From positions 5,860,501-5,924,500 of the forward strand of contig NZ_CP078013.2 of the NCBI RefSeq assembly GCF_024112395.2: DNA of 64,000 bases, in the 5' to 3' direction. This document shows positions 26,546-34,318 of the stretch, piece by piece. The notes below the pieces were generated by a model. That model was given only the letters and a program-made list of their open reading frames with translations, was not told where the DNA came from and ran no database searches. Numbering within the stretch: the first letter of the stretch is position 1; the number at the start of each line of letters is the position of its first letter. The DNA is from Pseudomonas pergaminensis. GTDB lineage: Bacteria; Pseudomonadota; Gammaproteobacteria; Pseudomonadales; Pseudomonadaceae. The translations under genes and the position numbers were made by a program.

Positions 26546-27001
26546 ATGCAGTTACGACCACTTGTTTTGCTCACCCTGTTCAGTGTCCTGGTCGCCTGCA
26601 GCAGCGAAGCCCCCAAGCCAGCGGCACCTCAACCCACCCCGGCACAAGAGAAAAAAGTCCCCGGCATCGAAGACCTCGGCCCCCTGCCCGCCTTCCAGCG
26701 GGAAATCAGCGGCAGCCTGACCAACATTCCGGCCGGTGCCGAAGTCGAAATGGCCCTGCTGGTGATCGACGATCGTTCGCGCCCACAGCAATTGCTCGCC
26801 AGCAGCGTGCTGACCGGCAACGGCCAGCCCCTGGCTTTCCGCCTGCGCTTTAACCCAGAGGCCTTCCCGGCCGGTGCGCGGGTTGAATTGCGCGGGCGCG
26901 CGAGCCAGTCCGGCCAGTTGATCCTGCACCTGCCCGCCGTGCGCATCACCCAAGCGATCACCCAGACCACCGGCCCCCTGCAACTCGTCAAGGCACCATG
27001 A
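26546..27001 (+). CDS. YbaY-like lipoprotein
   Basis: A 151-aa lipoprotein. The signal peptide ends in LVACSS, giving an acylated Cys at about residue 18, then a Pro/Ala-rich linker and a beta-sandwich domain (EISGSLTNIPAGAEVEMALLVIDDR...) of the YbaY type. Start at 26546 is supported by GGAG 7 nt upstream. The ATGA overlap at 26998-27001 couples it to the methyltransferase gene. Function unknown. Confidence 0.8.
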   Translation: MQLRPLVLLTLFSVLVACSSEAPKPAAPQPTPAQEKKVPGIEDLGPLPAFQREISGSLTNIPAGAEVEMALLVIDDRSRPQQLLASSVLTGNGQPLAFRLRFNPEAFPAGARVELRGRASQSGQLILHLPAVRITQAITQTTGPLQLVKAP

Positions 27002-27654
27002 CGCCACCGCTGGACCTGCAAGCGGCCCTGAGCGAACTGATCGGCGACGCGCAACTGGTGCCCTGCTCATTGCCGGGCACCGAGCTGTCGTTGTGGCTGC
27101 TGGATGCAGACAACATGGACCGCGCCTTCAGCCCCGAAGAAACCCGGCGCATCCTGCATGAACCGCCCTACTGGAGTTTTTGCTGGGCCAGCGGCCTGGC
27201 GCTGGCGCGGTACCTGGCGGCGAACCCCGAGTGGGTCGCCGGCAAGCGCGTGCTGGATTTTGGCGCCGGCTCCGGCGTGGCCGGGATTGCGGCGGTCAAG
27301 GCCGGCGCGTTGGAAGTAGTGGCCTGCGACCTCGACCCGCTGGCCTTGGCGGCCTGCCGGGCGAATGCCGCGCTCAACGACGTGGAGCTGGGCTACTGCG
27401 CCGATTTTTTCGCTGAAGCCGACCGCTTCGACCTGATCCTGGTCGCCGACGTGCTCTACGACCGCGCGAACCTGCCACTGCTCGACCAGTTCCTGACCCG
27501 AGGCCGCGAAGCGCTGGTGGCGGATTCGCGCGTGCGCGACTTCCAGCACCCGGATTACCAGCGGCTGGCGATTCTTGATGCGCTGACCTTGCCGGATCTG
27601 GCGGAGCCTTGGGAGTTTCGCAAGGTGAGTCTGTACCATTCGCGGCGCTCGTGA
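26998..27654 (+). CDS. Class I SAM-dependent methyltransferase, ETFB/PrmA-like
   Basis: A 218-aa protein. The SAM-binding motif VLDFGAGSGVAGIAAVKAGA (motif I) and VACDLDPLALAACRANAAL follow, then LILVADVLYDRANLPLL. This resembles the ETFB-lysine/PrmA-like group of protein methyltransferases. The substrate is unknown. It overlaps the preceding lipoprotein gene by 4 nt. Confidence 0.82.
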   Translation: MTPPLDLQAALSELIGDAQLVPCSLPGTELSLWLLDADNMDRAFSPEETRRILHEPPYWSFCWASGLALARYLAANPEWVAGKRVLDFGAGSGVAGIAAVKAGALEVVACDLDPLALAACRANAALNDVELGYCADFFAEADRFDLILVADVLYDRANLPLLDQFLTRGREALVADSRVRDFQHPDYQRLAILDALTLPDLAEPWEFRKVSLYHSRRS

Positions 27655-27658
27655 GACC

Positions 27659-27723
27659 TTCGCGAGCAAGCCCGCTCCCACATGTGACCGCATTCCCCCT
27701 GTGGGAGCGGGTTTGCTCGCGAA
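27659..27723. repeat. REP pair
   Basis: Inverted repeat TTCGCGAGCAAGCCCGCTCC... (27659-27682) and ...GGAGCGGGTTTGCTCGCGAA (27700-27723) with one mismatch. Same family as the copies at 16134 and 42199. Confidence 0.9.
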
Positions 27724-27805
27724 AGCGGTGCCGAATCCACCGCACTTTCAGCCAGGCTCGCCAGCCCTTATAGTTGCCCCATTCCCGCTTTATTCGAGAC
27801 GCCCC

Positions 27806-28678
27806 ATGAGTGAGCCCACGCCGTACATCTTCGATGTCACCACCGCCAACTTTGACCAGGCAGTGATCCAGAACTCCTTCGAAAAACCCGTGCTGGTGGA
27901 TTTCTGGGCCGAGTGGTGCGCGCCGTGCAAGGCGTTGATGCCGCTGCTGGCGCAGATTGCCGAGAGTTATCAGGGCGAGTTGCTGCTGGCCAAGGTCGAT
28001 TGCGAAGCCGAGCAGGATATCGTGGCCCGTTTTGGCATTCGCAGCCTGCCCACAGTGGTGTTGTTCAAGGATGGCCAGCCAGTGGACGGGTTTGCCGGGG
28101 CACAGCCGGAGTCGGCGGTGCGGGCAATGCTCGAACCGCATGTGCAGATGCCGCCACCGGCTGCGGCGGATCCGTTGGAGCAGGCCCAGGCGCTGTTTGC
28201 CGAAGGCCGCATCAGCGATGCCGAAGCTGTGCTGGTAACACTGCTGGGCGAAGACAACACCAACGCCGCCGCGTTGATCCTGTACGCCCGCTGCCTGGCC
28301 GAGCGCGGTGAATTGGGCGAAGCCCAGACCGTGCTGGACGCCGTAAAGAGCGACGATCACAAGGCCGCCCTCGCCGGGGCAAAGGCGCAGATCACCTTCC
28401 TGCGCCAGGCTGCCGACCTGCCGGACGCCGCCGACCTGAAAAGCCGCCTGGCGCAAGACCCGCAGGACGACGAAGCGGCCTATCAGCTGGCGATCCAGCA
28501 ACTGGCGCGCCAGCAATACGACGCGGCGCTGGAAGGCTTGCTCAAGCTGTTCATCCGCAACCGCAGCTACAGCGAAGGCCTGCCACACAAGACCTTGCTG
28601 CAGGTGTTCGAACTGTTGGGCAACGACCACCCGCTGGTGACCGTGTACCGCCGCAAGTTGTTCGCCGCGTTGTACTAA
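27806..28678 (+). CDS. ybbN: YbbN/CnoX-like thioredoxin with TPR domain
   Basis: A 290-aa protein. Residues 1 to about 115 are a thioredoxin fold with an intact CxxC (Cys38-Ala-Pro-Cys41 in FWAEWCAPCKAL). The rest is helical TPR-like repeats (from about 125; DPLEQAQALFAEGRISDAEAVL). In E. coli YbbN (CnoX) is a holdase linked to GroEL; many YbbN lack the second Cys, whereas here both are present, so redox activity is possible. Start at MSEPTPYIFD is set by family N-terminus. Its stop overlaps the stop of the convergent gene at 28675. Confidence 0.88.
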   Translation: MSEPTPYIFDVTTANFDQAVIQNSFEKPVLVDFWAEWCAPCKALMPLLAQIAESYQGELLLAKVDCEAEQDIVARFGIRSLPTVVLFKDGQPVDGFAGAQPESAVRAMLEPHVQMPPPAAADPLEQAQALFAEGRISDAEAVLVTLLGEDNTNAAALILYARCLAERGELGEAQTVLDAVKSDDHKAALAGAKAQITFLRQAADLPDAADLKSRLAQDPQDDEAAYQLAIQQLARQQYDAALEGLLKLFIRNRSYSEGLPHKTLLQVFELLGNDHPLVTVYRRKLFAALY

Positions 28679-29022
28679 TCGCCAACCCAGCTGTACAGCG
28701 GCGTATCCCCGCCGCTGGCAACCTTCACATGGGCACTGTGGCGCAGGCGCACCAACAGGCGCTTGCCCGCCGAGGCGTCGCCGGCCAAGCCTTCCAACTG
28801 GTCAAGCAGCTCCAGGCCACTGAGTTGTCCGGCCTTGCGTAACAGGTCCTGCGCGCCTTGCCACAGGTCATCATTGTGTTTGACCGGAGCCACGGGCGCG
28901 GTAGCCGCACTGGCGACCGGCGTCGCCTGCAATTGTGCACCCAGTCGCGCCCAATCGCCGTCGTCCAGCTCCAGGGTCAAGTCCACCGGCAGGTCGCCGA
29001 CGGTTCCACGAATTCGCAACAT
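28675..29022 (-). CDS. Conserved small protein of unknown function
   Basis: A 115-aa protein beginning MLRIRGTVGDLPVDLTLELDDGDWARL. The N-terminal 30 residues look like a small beta domain; an Ala/Val/Pro linker and a Leu-rich helical C-terminus follow. I do not recognise the family. Position between ybbN and the zinc operon matches PA4062 of P. aeruginosa (from memory). The first start considered (29154) is unlikely because it would overlap the zinc operon leader. Confidence 0.7.
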   Translation of the reverse strand: MLRIRGTVGDLPVDLTLELDDGDWARLGAQLQATPVASAATAPVAPVKHNDDLWQGAQDLLRKAGQLSGLELLDQLEGLAGDASAGKRLLVRLRHSAHVKVASGGDTPLYSWVGD

Positions 29023-29106
29023 CGTCCCTACTCCCGCAGTTTTCTGACAGGCATGCTCCCACGCGGCTTGCGCAACGCCAAGCGGGCGGTCAAACTCTCG
29101 GCATAT

Positions 29107-29126
29107 TGTTATAAGATCACATAACA
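29107..29126. promoter_or_regulatory. Candidate Zur box
   Basis: TGTTATAAGATCACATAACA has TGTTAT/ATAACA arms, and GTTATAAGATCAC (29108-29120) matches the Zur core GTTATA-N-TATAAC at 10 of 12 positions. It lies 27 bp before the His-rich gene. The orthologous operon in P. aeruginosa is zinc-repressed, to my knowledge. Spacing of the outer arms is longer than usual, so this is tentative. Confidence 0.45.
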
Positions 29127-29152
29127 AAACTTTCATGTCCTGGAGCTTTCTC

Positions 29153-29749
29153 ATGCGCCGTCTGTTGCTTGCTTTGCCGTTTGCCCTGCTGCCCTTGGCG
29201 GTTGCCCATGCTCATGACGATCACGATCACGACCATGAACACGGCAGCCTCGGTGCCCATGAGCATGGCGTCGGCCGCCTTAACGCCGTACTCGACGGCC
29301 AAGCCCTGGAGCTGGAACTGGACAGCCCGGCAATGAACCTGGTGGGCTTTGAACACCTGGCAACCACCCCGGCGGATAAAGCCAAGGTCGCCGCTGCACG
29401 CAAACAGCTGGAGAACCCTGTCGCCCTGTTCAACCTGCCTAAAGCCGCCGGTTGTGTGGTCAGCAGCCAGGAACTCAACAGTCCGCTGTTCGGCGACAAA
29501 CCCGAAGCCGACCATGACGACGATGATGATGACGCTAAAGACGGCGCCCACGAACACCATCACGACCACAGTGAAATCCACGCCCACTACCAGTTCACCT
29601 GCGCCACACCGACGGCCCTGGGCAATCTTGACCTGACCCAGGTGTTCAAGACCTTCCCCGCCACCCAGAAAATTCAGGTACAACTGATCGGCCCGAGCGG
29701 CCAGCAAGGTGTGGACGCAACCGCACAAGCCGCTACCCTGAAGTTCTGA
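29153..29749 (+). CDS. DUF2796 His-rich periplasmic protein (PA4063/ZrgA-like)
   Basis: A 198-aa exported protein. After the signal peptide (ends VAHAHD) comes a histidine/aspartate cluster (DDHDHDHEHGS), and a second one lies in the middle (HDDDDDDAKDGAHEHHHDHSEIHAH). These are plausible zinc-binding stretches. Family DUF2796 is linked to zinc uptake. Start 29153 has TGGAG 7 nt upstream; 29135 is an alternative. It heads a four-gene operon with an ABC ATPase, a permease and a DUF3299 protein. Confidence 0.88.
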   Translation: MRRLLLALPFALLPLAVAHAHDDHDHDHEHGSLGAHEHGVGRLNAVLDGQALELELDSPAMNLVGFEHLATTPADKAKVAAARKQLENPVALFNLPKAAGCVVSSQELNSPLFGDKPEADHDDDDDDAKDGAHEHHHDHSEIHAHYQFTCATPTALGNLDLTQVFKTFPATQKIQVQLIGPSGQQGVDATAQAATLKF

Positions 29750-29759
29750 TTGGACCCTG

Positions 29760-29783
29760 TAGGAGCCGGCAAGCCGGCTCCTA
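29760..29783. repeat. Short GC-rich hairpin
   Basis: TAGGAGCCGGC (29760-29770) and GCCGGCTCCTA (29773-29783) form an 11-bp inverted repeat with almost no loop. It sits between the His-rich gene and the ABC gene and may lower read-through. It resembles a minimal REP-type unit. Confidence 0.75.
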
Positions 29784-29828
29784 TAGTGATTGGTGCCCTT
29801 TTCTAGCCGCAGGCGATATTGATTTCTC

Positions 29829-30539
29829 ATGACTCAAGCGTTGATCGAACTGTCTGACCTGGGCTTCAACTGGCCCGGTCACCCACAGTTGCTGGACATC
29901 CCCGCGTTCCGCCTGGAAGCGGGGGAAACCCTGTTCCTCAAGGGCCCGAGCGGCAGTGGCAAAACTACGCTGCTGGGCCTGCTCGGCGGTGTGCAGAAGC
30001 CCAGCCGGGGCAGCATCCGCCTGCTCGGCCAGGAGCTGACCGACCTCTCGGCCGGTGCGCGCGACCGTTTCCGGGTCGATCACACCGGCTATATCTTCCA
30101 GCAGTTCAACCTGCTGCCGTTCCTGTCGGTGCGTGACAACGTCGAATTGCCCTGCCATTTCTCCACACTGCGTGCGCAACGCGCAAAGCAGCGCCACGGC
30201 AGTGTCGACCAGGCCGCTGCGGCGTTACTGGCGCACCTGGGCTTGAAGGACAAAGACCTGCTGGAACGCCGCGCCGACTCGCTGTCCATCGGCCAGCAGC
30301 AACGGGTGGCTGCTGCCCGTGCGTTGATCGGCCAACCGGAGCTGGTGATCGCCGACGAACCCACCTCGGCTTTGGACTACGACGCCCGCGAAGCCTTCCT
30401 GCAACTGCTGTTCGCCGAATGCCGCGAAGCCGGCGCCAGCCTGCTGTTTGTCAGCCATGACCAGAGCCTGGCTTCGCTGTTCGACCGCAACCTGTCGCTG
30501 GCCGAACTCAATCGCGCCGCCACGCCCGCAGAGGTTTGA
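29829..30539 (+). CDS. ABC transporter ATP-binding protein (LolD/MacB-type)
   Basis: A 236-aa ATPase with Walker A GPSGSGKT (39-46), signature SIGQQQRV and Walker B LVIADEPTSALD. It resembles the LolD/MacB-like class that works with FtsX-type permeases, not classical importers. The permease follows 1 bp later. Context ties it to zinc; since no transport channel of importer type is present, a role in extracting or releasing an envelope component is possible (inference). Confidence 0.9.
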   Translation: MTQALIELSDLGFNWPGHPQLLDIPAFRLEAGETLFLKGPSGSGKTTLLGLLGGVQKPSRGSIRLLGQELTDLSAGARDRFRVDHTGYIFQQFNLLPFLSVRDNVELPCHFSTLRAQRAKQRHGSVDQAAAALLAHLGLKDKDLLERRADSLSIGQQQRVAAARALIGQPELVIADEPTSALDYDAREAFLQLLFAECREAGASLLFVSHDQSLASLFDRNLSLAELNRAATPAEV

Positions 30540-30540
30540 G

Positions 30541-31806
30541 ATGTATCTGTTCCGTCTAGCCATGGCCAGCCTGGCTAACCGCCGCTTTACCGCGATCCTC
30601 ACCGCCTTCGCCATCGCGCTTTCAGTCTGCTTGTTGCTCGCCGTGGAGCGCGTGCGCGTTGAGGCGCGCAACAGTTTCGCCAGCACCATCAGCGGCACCG
30701 ACCTGATCGTCGGCGCCCGCTCGGGTTCGGTGAACCTGCTGCTGTACTCGGTGTTCCGCATCGGCAACGCCACCAACAACATCCGCTGGGACAGCTTCGA
30801 ACACTTCGCCGCCAGCCCCCAGGTGAAATGGGCGATCCCGATTTCCCTCGGCGACTCCCATCGCGGCTACCGTGTGATGGGCACCAACGAATCCTACTTC
30901 GAGCACTACCAATACGGCCGCAAGCAGAACCTCGAACTGGCCAGCGGCCGCGCCTTCGCCACTGACCCGTTCGAAGTGGTGCTCGGTGCAGAAGTCGCCG
31001 ACGCATTGCATTACAAACTCGGCGACAAACTGGTGCTGGCCCATGGCGTGGCAGTGGTCAGCCTGGTGAAACACGATGACAAACCCTTCACCGTGGTCGG
31101 TATCCTCAAACGCACCGGCACGCCGGTGGACCGCACGCTGCACATCAGCCTCGGCGGTATGGAAGCGATCCATATCGACTGGCACAACGGCGTGCCGGCC
31201 CAGGGCAAAGGCCGCATCAGCGCCGACCAGGCTCGCAACATGGACCTCACCCCGCAGGCGATCACCGCGTTCATGCTCGGCCTGAACAACAAGATTTCCA
31301 CCTTCGCCCTGCAGCGGGAGATCAACGAATTCCGTGGCGAGCCGATGCTGGCGATCCTGCCCGGCGTGGCGCTGCAAGAGCTGTGGAGCATGATGGGCAC
31401 CGCCGAAAAAGCGCTGTTCGTGATCTCACTGTTCGTGGTGCTCACCGGCTTGATCGGCATGCTCACGGCGATCCTCACCAGCCTCAACGAACGCCGTCGC
31501 GAGATGGCGATCCTGCGTTCGGTGGGCGCACGGCCGTGGCACATCGCGACGCTGCTGATCTTTGAAGCCTTCGCCCTGGCGCTGTCCGGGGTGATCGCCG
31601 GCGTGGGGTTGCTGTATGTGTGCATCGCCGCGTCGCGCGGGTACCTGCAGGCCAACTACGGCCTGGACCTGCCGATGTCGTGGCCGAGCGAATATGAATG
31701 GACGCTGCTCGCCGGTATCCTGGCGGCCGCGCTGTTGATGGGCAGCGTGCCCGCGTGGCGCGCCTATCGACAATCCCTGGCCGACGGCCTGTCCATACGT
31801 TTATGA
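30541..31806 (+). CDS. FtsX/MacB-like ABC transporter permease
   Basis: A 421-aa membrane protein with the FtsX-like layout: one TM helix near the N-terminus (about 14-36), a large periplasmic domain (about 40-285), and three TM helices at the end (about 293-315, 340-365, 385-405). Start MYLFRLAMASLANRR at 30541 follows the ATPase stop directly. Stop overlaps a possible ATG of the next gene (ATGA). Confidence 0.88.
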   Translation: MYLFRLAMASLANRRFTAILTAFAIALSVCLLLAVERVRVEARNSFASTISGTDLIVGARSGSVNLLLYSVFRIGNATNNIRWDSFEHFAASPQVKWAIPISLGDSHRGYRVMGTNESYFEHYQYGRKQNLELASGRAFATDPFEVVLGAEVADALHYKLGDKLVLAHGVAVVSLVKHDDKPFTVVGILKRTGTPVDRTLHISLGGMEAIHIDWHNGVPAQGKGRISADQARNMDLTPQAITAFMLGLNNKISTFALQREINEFRGEPMLAILPGVALQELWSMMGTAEKALFVISLFVVLTGLIGMLTAILTSLNERRREMAILRSVGARPWHIATLLIFEAFALALSGVIAGVGLLYVCIAASRGYLQANYGLDLPMSWPSEYEWTLLAGILAAALLMGSVPAWRAYRQSLADGLSIRL

Positions 31807-31817
31807 GGAAGGCCTTG

Positions 31818-32330
31818 ATGCGTCGCGCCCTGTTTGCACTGTTGCTGCTGCTTGCCCTGCCCGCCTGGGCTGCCGAGCCTAAAGAACTGACGTGGTCGGA
31901 ACTGATACCGCCGGATGCCCCGCCAGAAGTGCCGAACATGCAACCACTGCACAATCTCTCCAGCATGGCGGATGCCCTGGAATCGGCGCCCGCGGCCAAG
32001 CAGGACCTGCCCAATGCGCCGGTGGTGCAGGGCCTCGATGGCCAGCACATACGTTTGCCGGGGTACATCGTGCCGCTGGAAGTCAGCGAAGAAGGCCGCA
32101 CCACCGAGTTTCTACTGGTGCCGTATTTCGGCGCGTGCATCCACGTGCCGCCGCCACCGTCGAACCAGATCGTGCATGTCAAAAGCGAAATCGGCGTGAA
32201 GCTCGATGAGTTGTACCAGCCGTACTGGATCGAAGGCGCGATGCAGGTCAAACCGTCCACCAGCGAGTTGGCCGACGCCGGTTACCAGATGGAGGCCGAG
32301 AAAATTTACATGTACGAATTGCCGGAATGA
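31818..32330 (+). CDS. DUF3299 exported protein
   Basis: A 170-aa protein with a signal peptide (MRRALFALLLLLALPAWAAEP) and a DUF3299 domain (PGYIVPLEVSEEGRTTEFLLVPYFGACIHVPPPPSNQIVHV) that includes a conserved Cys-Ile-His, a possible metal site. GAGGAAGG with 5-nt spacing favours ATG 31818; ATG 31803, overlapping the permease stop, is the alternative. Last gene of the zinc-linked operon. Function unknown. Confidence 0.83.
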   Translation: MRRALFALLLLLALPAWAAEPKELTWSELIPPDAPPEVPNMQPLHNLSSMADALESAPAAKQDLPNAPVVQGLDGQHIRLPGYIVPLEVSEEGRTTEFLLVPYFGACIHVPPPPSNQIVHVKSEIGVKLDELYQPYWIEGAMQVKPSTSELADAGYQMEAEKIYMYELPE

Positions 32331-32347
32331 CGCTGATCGACCTTTCA

Positions 32348-32361
32348 TTGAGCTGAGTCAA
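32348..32361 (+). promoter_or_regulatory. Candidate ANR/FNR box upstream of oprG
   Basis: TTGAG-CTGA-GTCAA matches the FNR/ANR consensus TTGAT-N4-ATCAA at 8 of 10 positions and is fully symmetric. A -10-like TACCAT (32383-32388) places the start site about 41 bp from the box centre, the class II activation distance. OprG of P. aeruginosa is known to rise under low oxygen. Confidence 0.55.
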
Positions 32362-32424
32362 AAGACCGGGCGGAACGATCTTTACCATTGGACCTACAAC
32401 TTTTAAACGTCCTTTGGAGCTCCC

Positions 32425-33123
32425 ATGAACAAGTCTCTGCTCGGCGCGTCCCTCTTCGCGCTCGCCCTCGTCGCCCCCGTTGCACACGCTCACGAAGCGG
32501 GCGACATTCTGGTGCGCGCCGGTGCAATCACCGTGAACCCGAAGGCGGACAGCGGCCACGTCAAAGTTGACCAGGGCCCACTGGCCGGCACCAACCTGGG
32601 CGGCAAGGCGACCATGAGCAGCGACACCCAGCTGGGCTTGAACTTCGCCTACATGCTGACCAACCACGTCGGTATTGAACTGCTGGCCGCCACGCCCTTC
32701 GAACATGATGTGAAGATCAAGGGCACTGCACTGAGCCCGGCCAACGGCAAGCTCGGCACGTTGAAACACCTGCCGCCGACCCTGAGCGTCGTGTACTACC
32801 CGCTGGACAACAAGTCGGCCTTCCAACCGTACGTGGGCGCCGGTATCAACTACACCTGGATCTACGACGAACACGTCGGCAGCCGTGCCCAAGGTGCAGG
32901 CTTCAGCAACTTCAAGGCTGAAAACTCCTGGGGCTGGGCCGCGCAGATCGGCGCGGACTACATGATCAACGACAAATGGATGATCAACGCCCAGGCGCGC
33001 TACATCGACATCAGCACCAAGGCCACCGTGGAAAACAACGGCGTGGCACCGGGCACTCGCGCCAAGGTCAATGTGGACGTGGACCCGATGGTCTACATGG
33101 TGGGTATTGGCTACAAGTTCTAA
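32425..33123 (+). CDS. oprG: Outer-membrane protein OprG (OmpW family)
   Basis: A 232-aa eight-stranded beta-barrel. Signal peptide of about 22 residues (ends AHAHEAGD), then GDILVRAGAITVNPKADS, and C-terminal DVDPMVYMVGIGYKF with final Phe as outer-membrane sorting signal. OmpW proteins pass small hydrophobic molecules; OprG has also been linked to iron and amino acids. TTGGAG lies before the ATG. It lies next to the zinc operon as in P. aeruginosa. Confidence 0.95.
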   Translation: MNKSLLGASLFALALVAPVAHAHEAGDILVRAGAITVNPKADSGHVKVDQGPLAGTNLGGKATMSSDTQLGLNFAYMLTNHVGIELLAATPFEHDVKIKGTALSPANGKLGTLKHLPPTLSVVYYPLDNKSAFQPYVGAGINYTWIYDEHVGSRAQGAGFSNFKAENSWGWAAQIGADYMINDKWMINAQARYIDISTKATVENNGVAPGTRAKVNVDVDPMVYMVGIGYKF

Positions 33124-33154
33124 CTAGGCGCCAATAAACGCGGCCAACCAAACA

Positions 33155-33274
33155 TGTGGGAGCCGGCTAGTGTGGGAGCTGGCTTGCCTGCGATAGCAAC
33201 GCCTCGGTGCAATGGGTAGACCGAGGCGACTGCATCGCGGGCAAGCCCGGCGCCCACACAAGCCGGCTCCCACA
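33155..33274. repeat. Nested REP elements (BIME)
   Basis: Outer arms TGTGGGAGCCGGCT (33155-33168) and AGCCGGCTCCCACA (33261-33274), with an inner degenerate pair (33171-33197 and 33239-33260). Two REP layers nested inside each other in the oprG-epimerase gap. Confidence 0.85.
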
Positions 33275-33292
33275 TTGGTTTTGTGCACCCGA

Positions 33293-34177
33293 TCAGCCGT
33301 GGCGGTAGAACCGATCCAGCAACGCCGGCAGCCCCGCCCGCCACGCCCGTGGCTTGATGCCGAAAGTGTGGAGGATTTTCTTGCAGGCGAGCACCGCGTG
33401 TTGCGGCTCTTCACTGGCATCCGGCCTTGCCGCGTGGGCCTGGGCGGTGGGGGATTCGATCGCCAGCGGGTGAAAGTTGCGCGCTTCGGTGAGGATCGCC
33501 TGGCCCAGCGCCAACGGCGTGGTCGCCTCGTGGCCGGCGTAGTGGTACGTGCCCCACAGCGGAGCGGCGCAATCGAGTTGCTTGAGCACCGAGATGATCA
33601 CCCGCGCCGCATCGTCCACCGGTGTCGGGTTGCCGCGACGGTCGTCGGCCATCAGCAATTCATCCGGCTTCTCGGCCCGCGCCAAAAAGCGCCCGAGGGT
33701 GCCGTCGACACTGTCATCCAGCAGCCAGCCGAACCGCAGCAATACATGTTGCGGGCAGGTAGCGCGTACGCTCTGTTCGATTCGCCACAACGCCTGGCCG
33801 CGCAGGCCCAGGGGCACCGGCTCGTCCTTTTCGCTGTAGGCGGTGGCGCGGGAGCCATCGAACACGCGGTAGCTGGACGGTTGCAGCAAGGTGATGTTGT
33901 GGTGCTGGCACAGTTCGGCCAGGCGTTCGATGGCAAACTCCTGGGCGGCCAGGCGGGTTTCGCTGACCACTTCCGCCTGGAACCAGTCGAAATAGTAGGC
34001 GAGGTTGATCAACGCATCGGGACGGGTGTCGTCGAGCAGTTGGGTAAGGCTCGCGGCATCCCAGCCGTCTTTGGGCGGTTTGGGGGCGAGGAAACCGATG
34101 TCTTCCTCTGCACCGAGGCGAATCAGCGCCTGCCCGAGGGCATTCCCGCCGCCCAGTAACATAAGGCGCATTCGCAT
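33293..34177 (-). CDS. NAD-dependent epimerase/dTDP-4-dehydrorhamnose reductase-like protein
   Basis: A 294-aa short-chain dehydrogenase of the extended (RmlD-like) type. The Rossmann motif is altered: LMLLGGGNALGQALIRLG in place of GxxGxxG. A Tyr-x-x-x-Lys pair is not obvious (there is ATAYSEKDEPVP in the right region, YSEKDE). The substrate is unknown. It sits beside oprG as in P. aeruginosa (PA4068 position, from memory). Confidence 0.8.
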   Translation of the reverse strand: MRMRLMLLGGGNALGQALIRLGAEEDIGFLAPKPPKDGWDAASLTQLLDDTRPDALINLAYYFDWFQAEVVSETRLAAQEFAIERLAELCQHHNITLLQPSSYRVFDGSRATAYSEKDEPVPLGLRGQALWRIEQSVRATCPQHVLLRFGWLLDDSVDGTLGRFLARAEKPDELLMADDRRGNPTPVDDAARVIISVLKQLDCAAPLWGTYHYAGHEATTPLALGQAILTEARNFHPLAIESPTAQAHAARPDASEEPQHAVLACKKILHTFGIKPRAWRAGLPALLDRFYRHG

Positions 34178-34318
34178 AGATTGAGCAGGCCCGGTCTGTG
34201 TGGAACGAAGGTTATTAGGTATTTGTCAGAATCGTTGCATTTTGCGGGTTTGTAGCGCAACCGTCACGGATAAAGTGCGGGGTTGCAACTTGTTGTAGCC
34301 GGCCGCATAACGTAAGGC

